The notes under the pieces are model-generated. The model worked only from the letters and a program-made list of their open reading frames with translations. It searched no databases and was not told the DNA's origin. A DNA stretch of 64,000 bases from NCBI GenBank assembly GCA_002633005.1, contig NMRA01000002.1, positions 2,386,505-2,450,504 on the forward strand. The letters are read 5' to 3'. Positions 1-13,340 of the stretch are shown here, one piece after another. The stretch's first letter is position 1; every line of letters starts with the position of its first letter. The translations under genes and the position numbers were made by a program. Source of the DNA: Phoronis australis. Lineage: Eukaryota; Phoronida; Phoronidae.

Positions 1-236
1 GATTTAAAAATCAAAGTATAACAGATTTACAAGTATATAACTACAAAGAAACTGTAACAGAGAGCACTGGCAGTCCATTATGCTGAATATATTTGGCAAT
101 GGTTTATTCATGTAGACATGTGCATGTTGTGACCAAATTTGTAAAACGTGACATTTTTATACATGTAGCATGGCACAAGGACATCTAAAAATCGCTAATG
201 TAACAATCAATATTTGAGGGCTCATTGAGAATTCAG

Positions 237-3200
237 TGCATTATTTTGTCAATAACCCGTTAGATGGCGACGCCGACTCGGGCCGGGACACAGTTTACAG
301 CAGCCAAGACTTCCAAGCAGAGTTCACTGACGGAGCTGAGAATGAAATGCCACCCCCGAGAGAAGTCCATCGTCAGTTTGAAGAATACCTGGTGAGCATG
401 CTATGTTTAATTATAATAACTGGTATACGTACATGTATATGTGTCTAATTTCTGGCTATTTCTAAACAAACTCTGTCGGCAAGAAAAACGTTTATTAGAA
501 ACTAGCAGTAGCGCGGAATTGAGAAGACTAGAAAATTAGCAGCAGTCGAACGCTCTGCAGTAAATTGTAGAGTACCTACATGTAAGCCTATTTTAAATGG
601 CAAAGACACCGGCCTGGATTCCAACGATTGCCTAGGTGGAGTTCCAACAGCAGATCGCAAAATATTGACTTGCACCATTAGCAAAAAATCTTCAGTCATG
701 GAACGGAAACCCTGAATTTATTCAACGCCATTATTCAAATTCAACACTCAAACCTCGCCAAAAATCAGTACAGTGGCCACTACCGTGTGATAACAGACTA
801 CTGGAAATTTCTGAATATAGAGCTATGGGCGGCTATTCGGAAAACGAGCATTCAAACGTAAATGAAACCGAATAAACGACCGGGCACATTTTCGGAAATT
901 AGAAATTTTGTCAAATATTTCATGATGCATTTTTTGTCAAACAAACATAGTTATGAATTTTTATTCAAATGAACTCATCCTTGTTCATGGATGTACACTG
1001 AAATTGTATTTCACTAATAAAAACTTTCTTCGTTCATACTTACTGAGCACTCAACAAACACACTGCGTTAAAAATACCCTTCATCATGTGCTCACAGATT
1101 TTCAAAACATGCAAGCAGTTACCGAAAATATGCTCAGGAGAACACTTTTATGTGGATATATTTTCGAGAATTCCCGGTAGTAAGTTCCTGAAAATAGTTG
1201 CGAAAAAACTCGCTTTTCACTGATGTGGTTTTGTGAATTTTTCCGAGAGCTTTCCTTGCGAGAAACTAGGTTTACCGAACGCTGTAATGACAGACAAAGG
1301 GGAGAATTCACAGTTTGTAATAAATCATAAAGCACAACGGATTTGTTGTTCTAGAACAATGGCCAAAGGTTATAGTCCCAAGAAGTCTAACCATCCACAA
1401 AAATTAATATAATCCAAAATTCCAGGTTTTCAGTTCTGTCCATAAAAACGGCAAGGAATCTTAAGCTGCTGTATACATGTACAGTACCATATCTGGCGTT
1501 AAAATACTGGCATTGCTTATTTCCTCATCCAAAACGAATTTATGTAGGTTTATTATCCTTTGGATTGGAGTTGGAACTGTTTTCAGTATATCTCACGGAA
1601 TTCCCCTGACCGCCGAACTGCCTGAAACTAACCCGTCGTGATACTAAGAAACCGGATGAAGCAATAACGGGTGTCGGTGTCTCTCAAGCCGAAATATCAT
1701 TTCAAATGTGAGTAAGAATCAAGATGAGGCCAATTTTTAACAGTTGGTGATCTAGGTTTTTGGCAGATGAAGACACGGTTTGTTTCCCCTTTAAGTCGAA
1801 AAACAAAAACGACAATTTACTGGATGTGCTGTTTGAATGACCAGAGATCTTCTATGTGCAAATTATTATCTTAGGCATCGTGTTTCACACAATGGCAGCT
1901 GTCGCGTTTTGATTTAATTATGCGTCTCAGGAGATAAGATTTGTCAGAACTTTTTGTTTTTTATGGTTATAGTAAGGTTGGAATGAGATTGATAGATGTT
2001 TGGTTTGGCTTTATAAACGGCTTCGTTTTCATTTTATAATACCCTGAAGGTCAAGAATATTTGAAAACTGTCTCATGACAATCGACTCACGTTACTGTAG
2101 GCGTACTAACGTCATGAAGATGTACATGTATGAGAAAGGCGTAATCAAGTAGCCTCTACCTGTAGTGCACGAGCTGTTATCAAGAGTTCCAGCCCATGCA
2201 AGAACGTTAACTCAGTTGAGACACAAGGCCAACACGTACATGTACATGTAGTAGGGATGGTTAAAGCGGCACCAAACAGGAGCACGCTGCGAAAACACAA
2301 AGTTTTGATATAGGCCCATGCACCACTTACCATACAACTATGAAATTTGTCTTTTTGTTCATTACTAAGTTTAAAAGTGATCTATGGTCCCGGAAAGAAC
2401 TGACATTCACACCAAGCTTATAAAACCACGAGGGAAACTGTGTTAAAATCTGAGCTGAGCTCCGTTAACGTAAGAATCTCGAAAGTAGAGCTAGTGCGAT
2501 CACATGCTTTGCTTGTAATTATACATGGTGATATCTTGTGAAAACTTCGCGATTCTATTGCGTCTACGAAACAGGTATCGGCACTCTGGGATGCCCAGGC
2601 ATTAGTTTTCGTCTGTCGGTAAAAAGGTCGTTTACCAACAAGCTGTCAAATTCCTACAGTAAATGAACTACGTAGTTATTTTCTGCCGTTTGCTTATGTT
2701 GCATTTCACTACATCGGCGCTTAGACGGCATAAACAAAAATCAAATAACTCCTTCCTCTCTGGATAACAAAACCTATAGTAAGGATTCTACATCGGTGAC
2801 CATCGAAACTATCTGCGACTGACAGAGTCTTAAAGAAAGCTCTTCGGATGATTTTGGTTGACCAACCCTAGAATTGCGGAGGCGAAAACGGCACGTGTGG
2901 ACTTCGCATTGCGTTTGACTTGTGTTGCCGACTTACCGGTACTCGAAAATAAATCAAGATTGGGAATGAGGACGTTGACAAGGATCAAAGTGCTTCGGTA
3001 AAGAGTTTAACATCGACATGACCAAATGCAATTTTAAGTAAACAAATAATACATTTACACATTTTGAATATACTTAAACAATTTTTTCAGTTCTCATGAA
3101 TTAGGGATGTTATTTTCCGTGTCTGGGATTCTAATTCCGTTACAAACTCAAGTCACAGGCAATGGGTGACGCACCTTAGGTGGCTGGCAGCGATAGCCCC

Positions 3201-6200
3201 CACTTATTTCAGTGCTGCGCCGCCCATGGTCAAATAGGTAGCGCACCATAGGTGTCTGGGGACTAAACCCCCACTTATTTCAGTGCTGCGCCGCCCATGG
3301 TCAAATAGGTAGCGCACCATATGGGTCTGGGGGTTATACCAACCACTTATTTCAGTACTACGCCGCCCATGTACGTACATTGTACGTGTGTTAGGGTTGG
3401 TTAGTCTGAATAAACAATAAGGCGTCTATGAAGTCACTGACGCTCCCTGCTGCCTACGGAATCAGACTCTGACCACAGAAGGGTGTGTTATCAGACCGAT
3501 TCTTTGAGAAAGGCGCAATTCAACCTTCGTTTTTAGCCAGCTTAAGAGATCGAAATGCAGCAGATGACGCGCTACTTGTGACCTTGCTCATTGGAATAGG
3601 TTTCTTTTTGATTTTGTCCACCGGTCTTGGTGTCGGTATGAGCCAGGTGACTGTTGACAAGCTCTCACATTGCATACGACAACAACTATTCACGAAATCT
3701 CTCATTCAGGTTTTATTTTCATTTCGCATGGCAACATCGTGTTTGATGCTTTAACACATCACACTAAACAAACCATAACCGTGGCGGTGCCCAGGGGAAC
3801 GAGCATCTGCCACACCTCTATAATCCCTTGGCGCTGTTAACCATAACATACCTGAAGTTCAAGTTTTTGCCAGCCTCATCCCAAAGTCTCAAGATGGCGC
3901 CGATTACCTATTTGAAGCTTGGTGAGGAGGTTTTGCGAGCTGATTGACCACAGGCTTTCATCGTTGACAAGCGCAACACAAGAAATCCTCAGACACCTAA
4001 GTTTCTGAATACTTGACAGTTCTTGAAACTGAATTCTTGTCCCGAATTTTTGACGTACTATATTTCCGGGAAAGTGAATCAGGTTCTAAGTCAGATTTTA
4101 ACTATTTTCACTGTCGTTGTTGTTGCTACCATTCGTGATTCGGAAGACAATGTCTTGCTTATTGTTTGGAATAAATGATGTCCGTGTTCTTTTTGTCACT
4201 TGTGTTTTATTGAATGCGCCATAAATTACTCTGATTTTGAATTTAAATCTAATCCTAAGCTGCAGCATAAATACGCCCGCTCCATTTTGATTTTTTGTAC
4301 TGTACTACAGCAAATGTCAGAGTGGATGTTACTTTATATCACTCGTACAAGTCCTGCAATTTCAGTAAAAAGCAAGTCTGAAATCTGCACAGTAAATTTC
4401 TCCGCAGCAAGGCTCAAATGGCTTAACCGATCAGCGCCATATTGACGGAGGCTCGGGGACGTGGCCGACTCTATGCCTCAGCGTGTAAACAGCGCAACTG
4501 GCGACATCAAATATGTATGACCACATCTGCAATACTACATCAATTTCACGTCATACTTGTAATCAAGAATAGCTTGTTTCGGTTGACTACATGTGTTATT
4601 TAACTCCGGAGGTCGTTTTGTGTAGTGCGGGAAGTGATTTCACGCATTGTTTTGTCTTTACTGTCATATAATTTTCCCCAGGACGTTCTGTCGTTGATGT
4701 CGAGGCAAAAGTTGGAAGAGAGGACTTGGTCGGTCGAAGAAAAATGGAAATGTATATTTAACCAGGTCAGTCAAAATGGTGAAGAGTTGCCTGAGAAAGT
4801 AAATAAGAGTCAGACTCTTTATTGTAGTCTGAGTATTGAGGAAGAACACTCTGTTTTTTCTGGTCCTTGTTGAACGGAGGACTGACGCCAGCTATCAGAA
4901 ATCTTGTACTCAAAGCGTGACAGAAAAAATCAATTGCTCGGTCAACAGGAAAATTTTATTGCATGGTCAGGATATTAAATAAACTGCAACTACATCCAGA
5001 CCGGTAGCATCGCTACATGTACAGAATGTTCACAGTGTTTTGTGGGTAAAAGCACCTCGATCATTTTGGAGTAGTTTCTGGAGCAAATTGTGCACTCTTC
5101 CAAATTATTTTATAACCTGTTATAAAAATTGTCATTTGCTCATTTGTAACAAATGGCATCTGCCGCAACAAAATTTACTGGCGTAGCCTTGCCTTTGTTT
5201 TAATGCATATGCAGTTTATCTAGTGGTAATATCAGTTATTTTTTGTTTCTTTTAAACATATCCAATAATAGGTCTACAGCCCCAATTCAAAATGACTAAA
5301 AAGTTGAGAAAACGTAACAAGTTGAAATGGAGACTTTTACATCCTCTCAAGATATACGCATGGCTTACTGCTGTTTCCAAACCCCACTTCTAATGTTCCT
5401 AAACACAGTTAGCTGCATCCTTTCAACTTTGTATAAAAATCTGTGAATTTAGTAATAGAAATAATTCCATAGTTTTCGACCTTAGTAATATCTTTCGGGA
5501 TTTGATAATTTCACTTTCAGGTAAATATATGGTTACATGTGCTTTTAATGTGAATACAATACTGTACCTTGCTCACAAATTCCCAAGAATGTACTAGATT
5601 GATATTGGTAATTTTGTCAAAACAACAAGCCCAACGTGTACATTTGGTCAACTGAGTTGTTTTTTGTTGTCCATCATACCCAAAACACATAAGAAATTCT
5701 AACGTGTCAGTGCACATCATACAGTACATTCCCACAAATAAAGTCAGGTCTTTACTGGATTATCTAATTTTATTAGGGCTCACGTTTCCACAGTAACCTT
5801 CGTAACACTTGTTGCTCTAAACGATTATTCAATTAAATTATGGAATGGGTTTTGTGAGTCGATAGCTTACTAAATTTCACAGCACAGATCATGGCTGATT
5901 GGCAGAAAAAAAACAATGAAAAACAACGACTGGGCTTATATCTGAGGAAATGGTGTGGCCTTAAGTCAAATACAAGCTTTCTCCCGGATCGCTGCATTTT
6001 TGTGATCTCAGAAAATGCATTATTTTGACACTGCCTTATACGGATAATTTTGCGGTTGTTTTAGCTCTTTGTTCCGCTTTACTATATTTTTATTCTTTCC
6101 TAATTCTTGTATTTTCATTGTGAAAGCGCAAACATTTTTCAGCCTCGTTATGACATAAGTCACGCTGTCAAATGAGTACACAAATCACACGAATTAACAA

Positions 6201-9200
6201 TTCCTCAGCATTGTAACATGTGATTATTTCAGAGGTACAATAGTCATGCCATTCATAACTACTAATGAACGCAGTGGGAACAGAAAACACACGTTTATCA
6301 ACAAACACCAAATGCGAATTGCACCGAAAATGTGAATCGAATATGGCTTGACTTGAAGCTTCGAATTTGAAATATCAACAGCTGTATCTATTGCTGCAAA
6401 GTTGAATTATAACAAGGTCTTGGACGTTTGTAACGTAATTCGTGCGTAATGTGATTTAAGAGTTTAAATAACGACCAATATAAGCATATTATCACACCAA
6501 TCACTAGTAGCTTCCAGGCTGGTAGCAGACAACCAGGAAGTTGATATCTGTGCGTGACCTTGATTTTCATTGGCCAATTTAAATCATGTGAGAAAAAAGT
6601 AACCAATGAGAACAGTGCTTAGTAAATGTCCTAGAAGGACCTGCTTGGCTCCTTCATTATCGTTAGCCAACTGGAAAGGGAATGACTTCAACTTAAAACG
6701 ATAGTAACTTCGTTAATTCCAAAATTTGAGCTTGGCAGCCCCCTCCCCCCAACTGTGGTGAGTGATAGTTTTCGCTGTTTGTGATATGTGTTATGTCTAA
6801 CATGATTTTGCTACCAGAAAACTTTATTTAGAAGAAAGTTTTCACTTTCCACCTGTTACATACATGTTCATTGCAGTACATTCATTAGGTAAAATGGAAA
6901 CTCGGAATTTTTGCATGTTATGTTGTTGTTTTGAATTTTGATAGAGTACGTTTAAAGTTAGACTGTATGACGCAAAGACACCATACTTCGCTTGACTTCC
7001 AGAAGCAGAAAAAATCTTTGCAAAGCTATTCCTAGTTTCCCATCTGGGTTTACATTACAGTAGTACGATATTACTTTGAAAAATTTCATACAGGCATTTG
7101 AAATTCATCAAACTTAATTTTCTCTTTTGTAGCAAATCCGACCATCAATATACCCGATGGAATTTTACACGGAGCGTTTACGACCGCTATGCAACACGAA
7201 ACAACGAGACAAGAAGCTCAAAGAAGATGGAAGTTATATCGCCACCCTGCTTCGAAAACTAAAGTTGGATCTCAAGATGTCGTTTGATAGGTAAACGGAA
7301 ACAATTCTTTGTATCAACTGAACACTCCATCACAAAGGTGCTCTGTGCAATGGGCCCAACTATATGAGGCCTGAGCACTTCTGATGCATCGCAAATGATT
7401 TCAGACTACCTGCACCGTTTTTAAGGCTCTTAAATGATTACCGTTTGTTCTGAGGAAAATCTGGGATAACTTCCTGGGGCGTGAGAATTAACATAGCGAA
7501 AAACCACAATCACGCAAGACTACAGAAAATCGCGAGAGTGGACGTCAATTGTTTCAAGCGCTCGATACTTTACCAGACTAACTTCCAAATGGCTGCCAGT
7601 CATTCGTGCAAGGAAATTCCATGACGCACAATAAATCGCAAACCCCAATATTAATAAAATCTTTCTTGATTGTGAGCGTTGTTGGTGGTAAATAAAACCA
7701 GAATCACTTAGCCATGGAAGACATTAACAAATTAAAAATCTGTAGGTAGCTGTCTTTTAATAATAAAATACACGAACAATCAGTAGTTTTCTTAAATCGA
7801 TATGTAACGAGTTCGGCGTGACTTCCAGTCGCTACAAGTCAGTCGACTACATTACCAGCCCAAACCATCACAACCTGCCTATGCTCGACACGAGCTAACA
7901 CCACTGTGCCAGAAAATTTTCTACAGGCTCCACAAATGTACCACTTGTCTAAAATCCAAGATGATTCCTCAGTCACCACAATGCAACGCATCAGCTAGGT
8001 TGCCGCCATTTTGAAGAATTCTGCAACCAAACTAGTGGGATTTTTAGATTCACAAGATGCTCACACCAACCAAACTTCATTTGACCTACACTATACCTCA
8101 AAACTGTCGTCAAACCTGGCCTACCTAAGAATTTATTTTGTGCGGAGTAAAAATTACCAGCGTCTATAGTCTATCCTCTAATTAGTCGGTGATGTTGAAT
8201 TATGGGAATAATTAGAATTCACTGTTTCCGTGAACATGTCCAGTCTTGGTTTAAGGTCTCTCTCAGAGGCCGGCTGCGTGCGACAACTAAGAGGACACTT
8301 TTCCTTAACAATGTACTGCTCCATAAAGGAGTGGGCGAGCAGGAGGTACAAGGACCCGAGCCTCCGTGTGAGTCCACTGTTGACAGATGGTAATACGGTG
8401 GCGTCGACGACTGTTAGATTAACAAGGAAAATTTCTGGGTTTTGATGGAGTTCTTTCATTTTAGACATTAAGCCCACGAGGGTTATGCTACTGCCTCTTT
8501 GTCCGGACGATGTTCTAGATTAGTATGATCAAGTCGGATTGTTAAACCTAACTCATGTTCAATATATGACAGTAATTTGGATCGTGGATCGATGATAATT
8601 CATGCATATAACAACACGAAAGCTTTCTCTGTAGAAACTGGTTATTTATTTGTCCAATGGCACAAGTAAGATTACACCCGCAAAGGGACTTGAACTTTGG
8701 TCTGGACTTCACAGCTACATCAAAAACACTGAATACTTACTCGACTGTAAACAAAATTAACACGTGTTCAGTTTAAATTTTAATGCCTCGAGGCTGCTCA
8801 ATGTCATCAGCGATTCAACCATTGTGCTAATATTTTGATTTCTTTAGAACCGTCATCGAGTGATAAATAATTGACGTGACTACATAAACTCGTGCCATTT
8901 GACTACAGACGTTTGCTCGCCGCATTGTTTCTGCCTGCAAGGGTCATTATTCTTTGCATTCCTTGAAGAGGGTACTTGTCTTGTCAAGCCAGAGCGCATT
9001 CGAAATAACTAGGGTATTTTCGTAGACTCAAATATCTTCTCGCATATCTTTGCATATATGCAGACTTCAGTCATGCGACACGGTGGCACTCAACTGTTTT
9101 TGCTGGTTTTTGGTTGAATGATCAGGTCGTGTCAGTTCCGACACTCAGTCTTGTCCTCAATATGTACAAAACCTGTAAACATGAAGAGCATGACCGGGCC

Positions 9201-12200
9201 AAAGACTTCAAAAACATTGACAAAGTCTATCGAATCTTTGATTCCAAAGTCAAATTTCCATCCTCTATGACTACTGGCTACATGAAAAACGAGCAAAACA
9301 CAACAAATCAGTTGCTTTCATTCTTAAGCCACCGTTTGCATGCGATTAGGCCCTACTAAGTACTGAGAGGCACTGCGTTCAGATTGCCAAAACACTCCAC
9401 AATACAAAAATCAAATGAAAAGTGGGTGTCGGCCAACCAAATTTTTACGAGTCTAACATGAAAGTGTCAGCTGTTAACTTTCAACTTCCGGCTTGCAAGC
9501 AGTAAAGGTTTAACAGCATGGGCCAATCCAGGATTTTCAAAAGGGGATAGGATAAAGGATTTTTTAAAATGGGTGTAAAAGTCAACAATTTAAAAATTAC
9601 AGATTTAATATCACTAAAATCAAGAAAAAATGTGTGCCTGGACCCTTTGATTGCCCCTGGATCCGCCTATGAGGAATAGCCACGGCTGAGCAAAGAGTCG
9701 GGGTCAGGGAGTCAATTTTTAATTCAACCTTGGAAAGAACTATTGGGTGGCACTCATGTTTTCGATCGGGAAATGATAATAATTGGCTCTCGAATAAAGT
9801 TCGTGCATGCGCTGACAGTGCTCGTCTCTAAGGGGAAATTTGAGGCTACATGTACATTGCTCTAATGGCTAAGACCTTTATAAGTATTTGCGCATGAGCA
9901 TCCGTCACTTTGATTTCTGGCAAAAGTACGCCTGGAGCGCAAACATGTACAATATTTCGTTAACTGTAGAGTCAGACTGTCTCTTTGAGTTTCCTCAGAA
10001 AGCAATTGTAGACCAAGGGATTTCCGCCGCATCATTAAACCCATAAAAATGTTCAGGATTTGCACGCTCATCGTCCACCTGACACTCATTGATAAAACAT
10101 ACATGTATAACCACTACTGCAACTTTATGTTCGACAACTGTCCTGAAATATGCGTGCGTCACATACTCTGCAAACATGAAAATTTGTAAAGAACTCACTA
10201 AACGTTGTCAGATCTACCTTAAGTTTCAGAAACACGCCCAAAGTTGTTGAAGGTAAAAATATTTTGAATCTTGGAATTTTTTTGGTACACCCAATACACA
10301 AGGTGTCAGTACACATCGCGGAGTGCACATACATAATTGAATAAATTTCGTACTCGGTACACACTAACTCGTTCGTGAACAAGCGTATGTTCATGCAATG
10401 CACTAACATTTCTTTGGTGCAAACTTTACTCTGAGAAAAGAAGCTTCAGTATTTCGTATTCAAACGAGACCTATGTCACCGTTTCCTAACGGAGAACACC
10501 TTCTTCTGTTTTTTGTACCTAACACCTGTGTTAAACTGGGGTACCGTAGTAGCCGGTGTAGGGTAGCAATGGACTTGTCCTCCGGTTTACGTAGTGTGCC
10601 TACATTTTAAATACAATGATTAATGCATTTTGGTGAGGATAATTCAACTGACGTCGCAATATCTTGCCTTCCTCTAGTTTTGTAGAGGACTTCATTAAGC
10701 CTCCAAACGACGGGATGGAACTGCTACTGAACGTTCTCAAATTTATTCAGCGTAGTCCTGCCACAAAGACTCCACAAAAGGGAAAGCATGATGCATACAT
10801 CAAAAGTGTGGTAAGCTGGAGCCGACTGTGAATGGTGAAAGCAGCATTGATTTCATTTGGTACAAGGTGCTCTAAAAGTTCGAAAACAGTACATCCACTT
10901 GTCTTTAGTTTACGTCATTTATTAGTCACATCTTTGCCTTGATTTACTCGCTATAGTTTGATGTCAGCTTAAATTTCAATTCTCCACCGAAACATTAGTC
11001 AACAACTTTTCATGTTTTATTATTTCAGAATGACGAGTACGACTGTTTACTATGCATTAAGTTCTGCCTTCGCATCAAGGTGAGTTGCGATTAGAAAGGT
11101 TGGAATGATTTCAGAATTGGGTTTAATTAAGGGTTTGCATTTCATTAATTACGGTATATTTCAAAAATAAACACCAGCACAGAAGCGCTGATATTAAACC
11201 GTGGATCAGCTTTGTTATTAAGAGAACTTCTTGCAATCAGTTCATAGATTCCCGATTCTCCTGTGCGTGTTCAAACTGGGGCCATACATCCTGTTTGGGA
11301 ATTGCTCAACCGTTTTACTTTATTGTTGAAAAAATAATATCCATAAAAACAATTACTTTGAATATTAAATGCACACTGACGACAATATGAGTGCTTCGTC
11401 ATAAATATGCAAATTAGGTAGATCGCCTGACCACAAATTTATGTCACTGACTGCATTTGGTTGACTTCGCCGGTTCCGCCGGGTTAGTCCATCTGAATAT
11501 TTTTGATCACGACTTCCGGTTCATGTCTTAAGTGCCGTTTACACTTCAAAGGTTGAGACGGATCAGCTGACACGGAACAAATCAGCAAATTCACACCGCG
11601 GTGACAAATTTTGCCACCCGTTTGTGAGCTAGAGCAATTTGCTCCCGAACACTGATCTTGCTCCGTGTCAATTATATGTCTAAACGCGAAACTGAGGCAA
11701 GGCGGAAAGTATCATCTCTACTGCGCTTGCCTAATGACCTACGTACGGGTTTTTTGTTTCTGCAACTCTCGTCATTTGTAAACCTGCGCATGTGCGATCC
11801 AATCTCCCCAGACTGCAATTTCCGTCTTGCCACAGTTAGTGAGTTGTGTGTGTAAATGGCCACTTGACACGGGTCAATTTGCACCTTGTCAGTTGTGCCG
11901 GGCCATTGACCGATTGACCCGGGGAAACCGGTGAAGTCAATCAAGTGCAGCCATTGTCGTACGAACAGTATGGCTGGCCGTCACCGACATTTTCACCATG
12001 TGGTTGCGTAAATATAAAGGACCAAAGAACCAGAAAATAATTGACAGGCAAGTTTCATTTTGTTGGGTTTTGTGGATTTCAGTAAAATCCGACTCCTGGA
12101 AACATTTATAGCTGGGAAGGAGGAAAACCAACCTGCCGCCTGCCTACGGCGGTAGCAGTACTGTATAGGTGTTGGACCTATTATGTCAACTTATTCTGAG

Positions 12201-13340
12201 GACGTAGATGTCTAACAGTTGAGTGTGAATTCGTACATGTAACACATATTTTGGAAAGAAAAAGAAAAACGAACTTTCCCACCACCTGGTCATTGTGAAG
12301 ATTTTGTTTCCATAGGGTTGCCTAGCGACACTTATGGAATCTGCCGAAGGAGCAGAAACGATATCGATGAGTTTGATCAGCAGCTTCACAAAGACAAGGG
12401 TCTTAACATTGGAGGTACGACGCATCTTGTTCTAGGCATTTGCAATTTTCTGTTCGTTTGAAACGGGCGGTTGTGTTGAATACGAATTCCTCTTATTGTT
12501 TTTCGTATTTTAATGACCATACTTTCTGGTTCCTATTTTCTGGTTCCTATGCCTTTGGATTTTATAATTATGAAGTACAACATCGTAACTTATATAACGT
12601 TACTGTAAAGTTTCACTCCCATACATGTACGTTGTAACCGTTTTCTTATTTTGAAATAAAGGTTACCGATTGAAAAAACGGCGACGGCGTTTATCGCTTA
12701 CAGAACTTTTATAGATGTGTTCAAGATAACGCTTCAGCTGGGTAAATCGCACTGTATAATCCCTCGTTGCATTTTACGTAGATTTTGACAGTGTTGTGCG
12801 CCTTGCCGGAGGGATATGTTAAAGTAATGGACGCGATGACACAAATCCGCATCAAATACAGCGAACAAGTGCGCTTCCGCTTCCTGTTAGGCATGCTCAA
12901 CAGTTCGGGGGCTATGAGTGTGGCTTTTCAAGTGAGTCAAATTATCGAATGTGAGAAAAACACGTAGAAAGACGAGTCCTTGCATTTTCACCCGAAGGGC
13001 ACACTTATATATGATTCACCAAAGAACCACCTCGCACATTTAAAATTATATGTACATTCACTTCTAATTTCGTACGTGTACATTTTGTGTCTTTCATTCT
13101 GCTGTAACTAACAACAAGTGGATGCGGTCTAATGATTGCATAAAATTCTTGTAAAATATGGCGACGTCAAAAACTTCAATGTGTTTCCCTCGCAATTTCA
13201 GCAATAACGTGAATGTATTTCAGGCAGCGTGTGTGGGCTTTTTCAACAAGCTTTTGAATTCCACAAATGGAGCAAATGCCAAAGTTTACTTACAACAGGA
13301 ATTGAAGCTGGCTGGATTCGAACCAGAAACTTTGAACCAG
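237..13340 (+). CDS. FMNL: Formin exons 1-8: GTPase-binding/FH3 region
   Basis: These eight exons give about 315 residues. The stretch starts with an acidic segment and PPPREVHRQFEEYL, then EEKWKCIF, which matches the E/K-K-W motif of formin GTPase-binding domains, then PMEFYTERL. Next comes the FH3 armadillo-like region, including FVEDFIKPPNDGMELLLNVL, YDCLLCIKFCLRIK, a segment ending TRVLTLE, then ILTVLCALPEGYVKVMDAM and the dimer-type segment AACVGFFNKLLN through VYLQQELKLAGFEPETLNQ. The order is that of FMNL, DAAM and Diaphanous proteins. In the family this half binds the GTPase and holds the FH2 domain inactive by contacting the C-terminal DAD. Compared with vertebrate FMNL, the FH3 region seems to lack the long variable insert after the LVDYL-type helix. 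Introns are long here, up to 4.3 kb. Confidence 0.85.

Noticed and set aside
8178-8477. Open frame of 99 codons on the minus strand with NLTVVDATVLPS, faintly like a receptor helix
   Set aside because: No splice logic, no further receptor motifs, and overlapping frames are open on the other strand too, so probably chance in a GC-richer patch.
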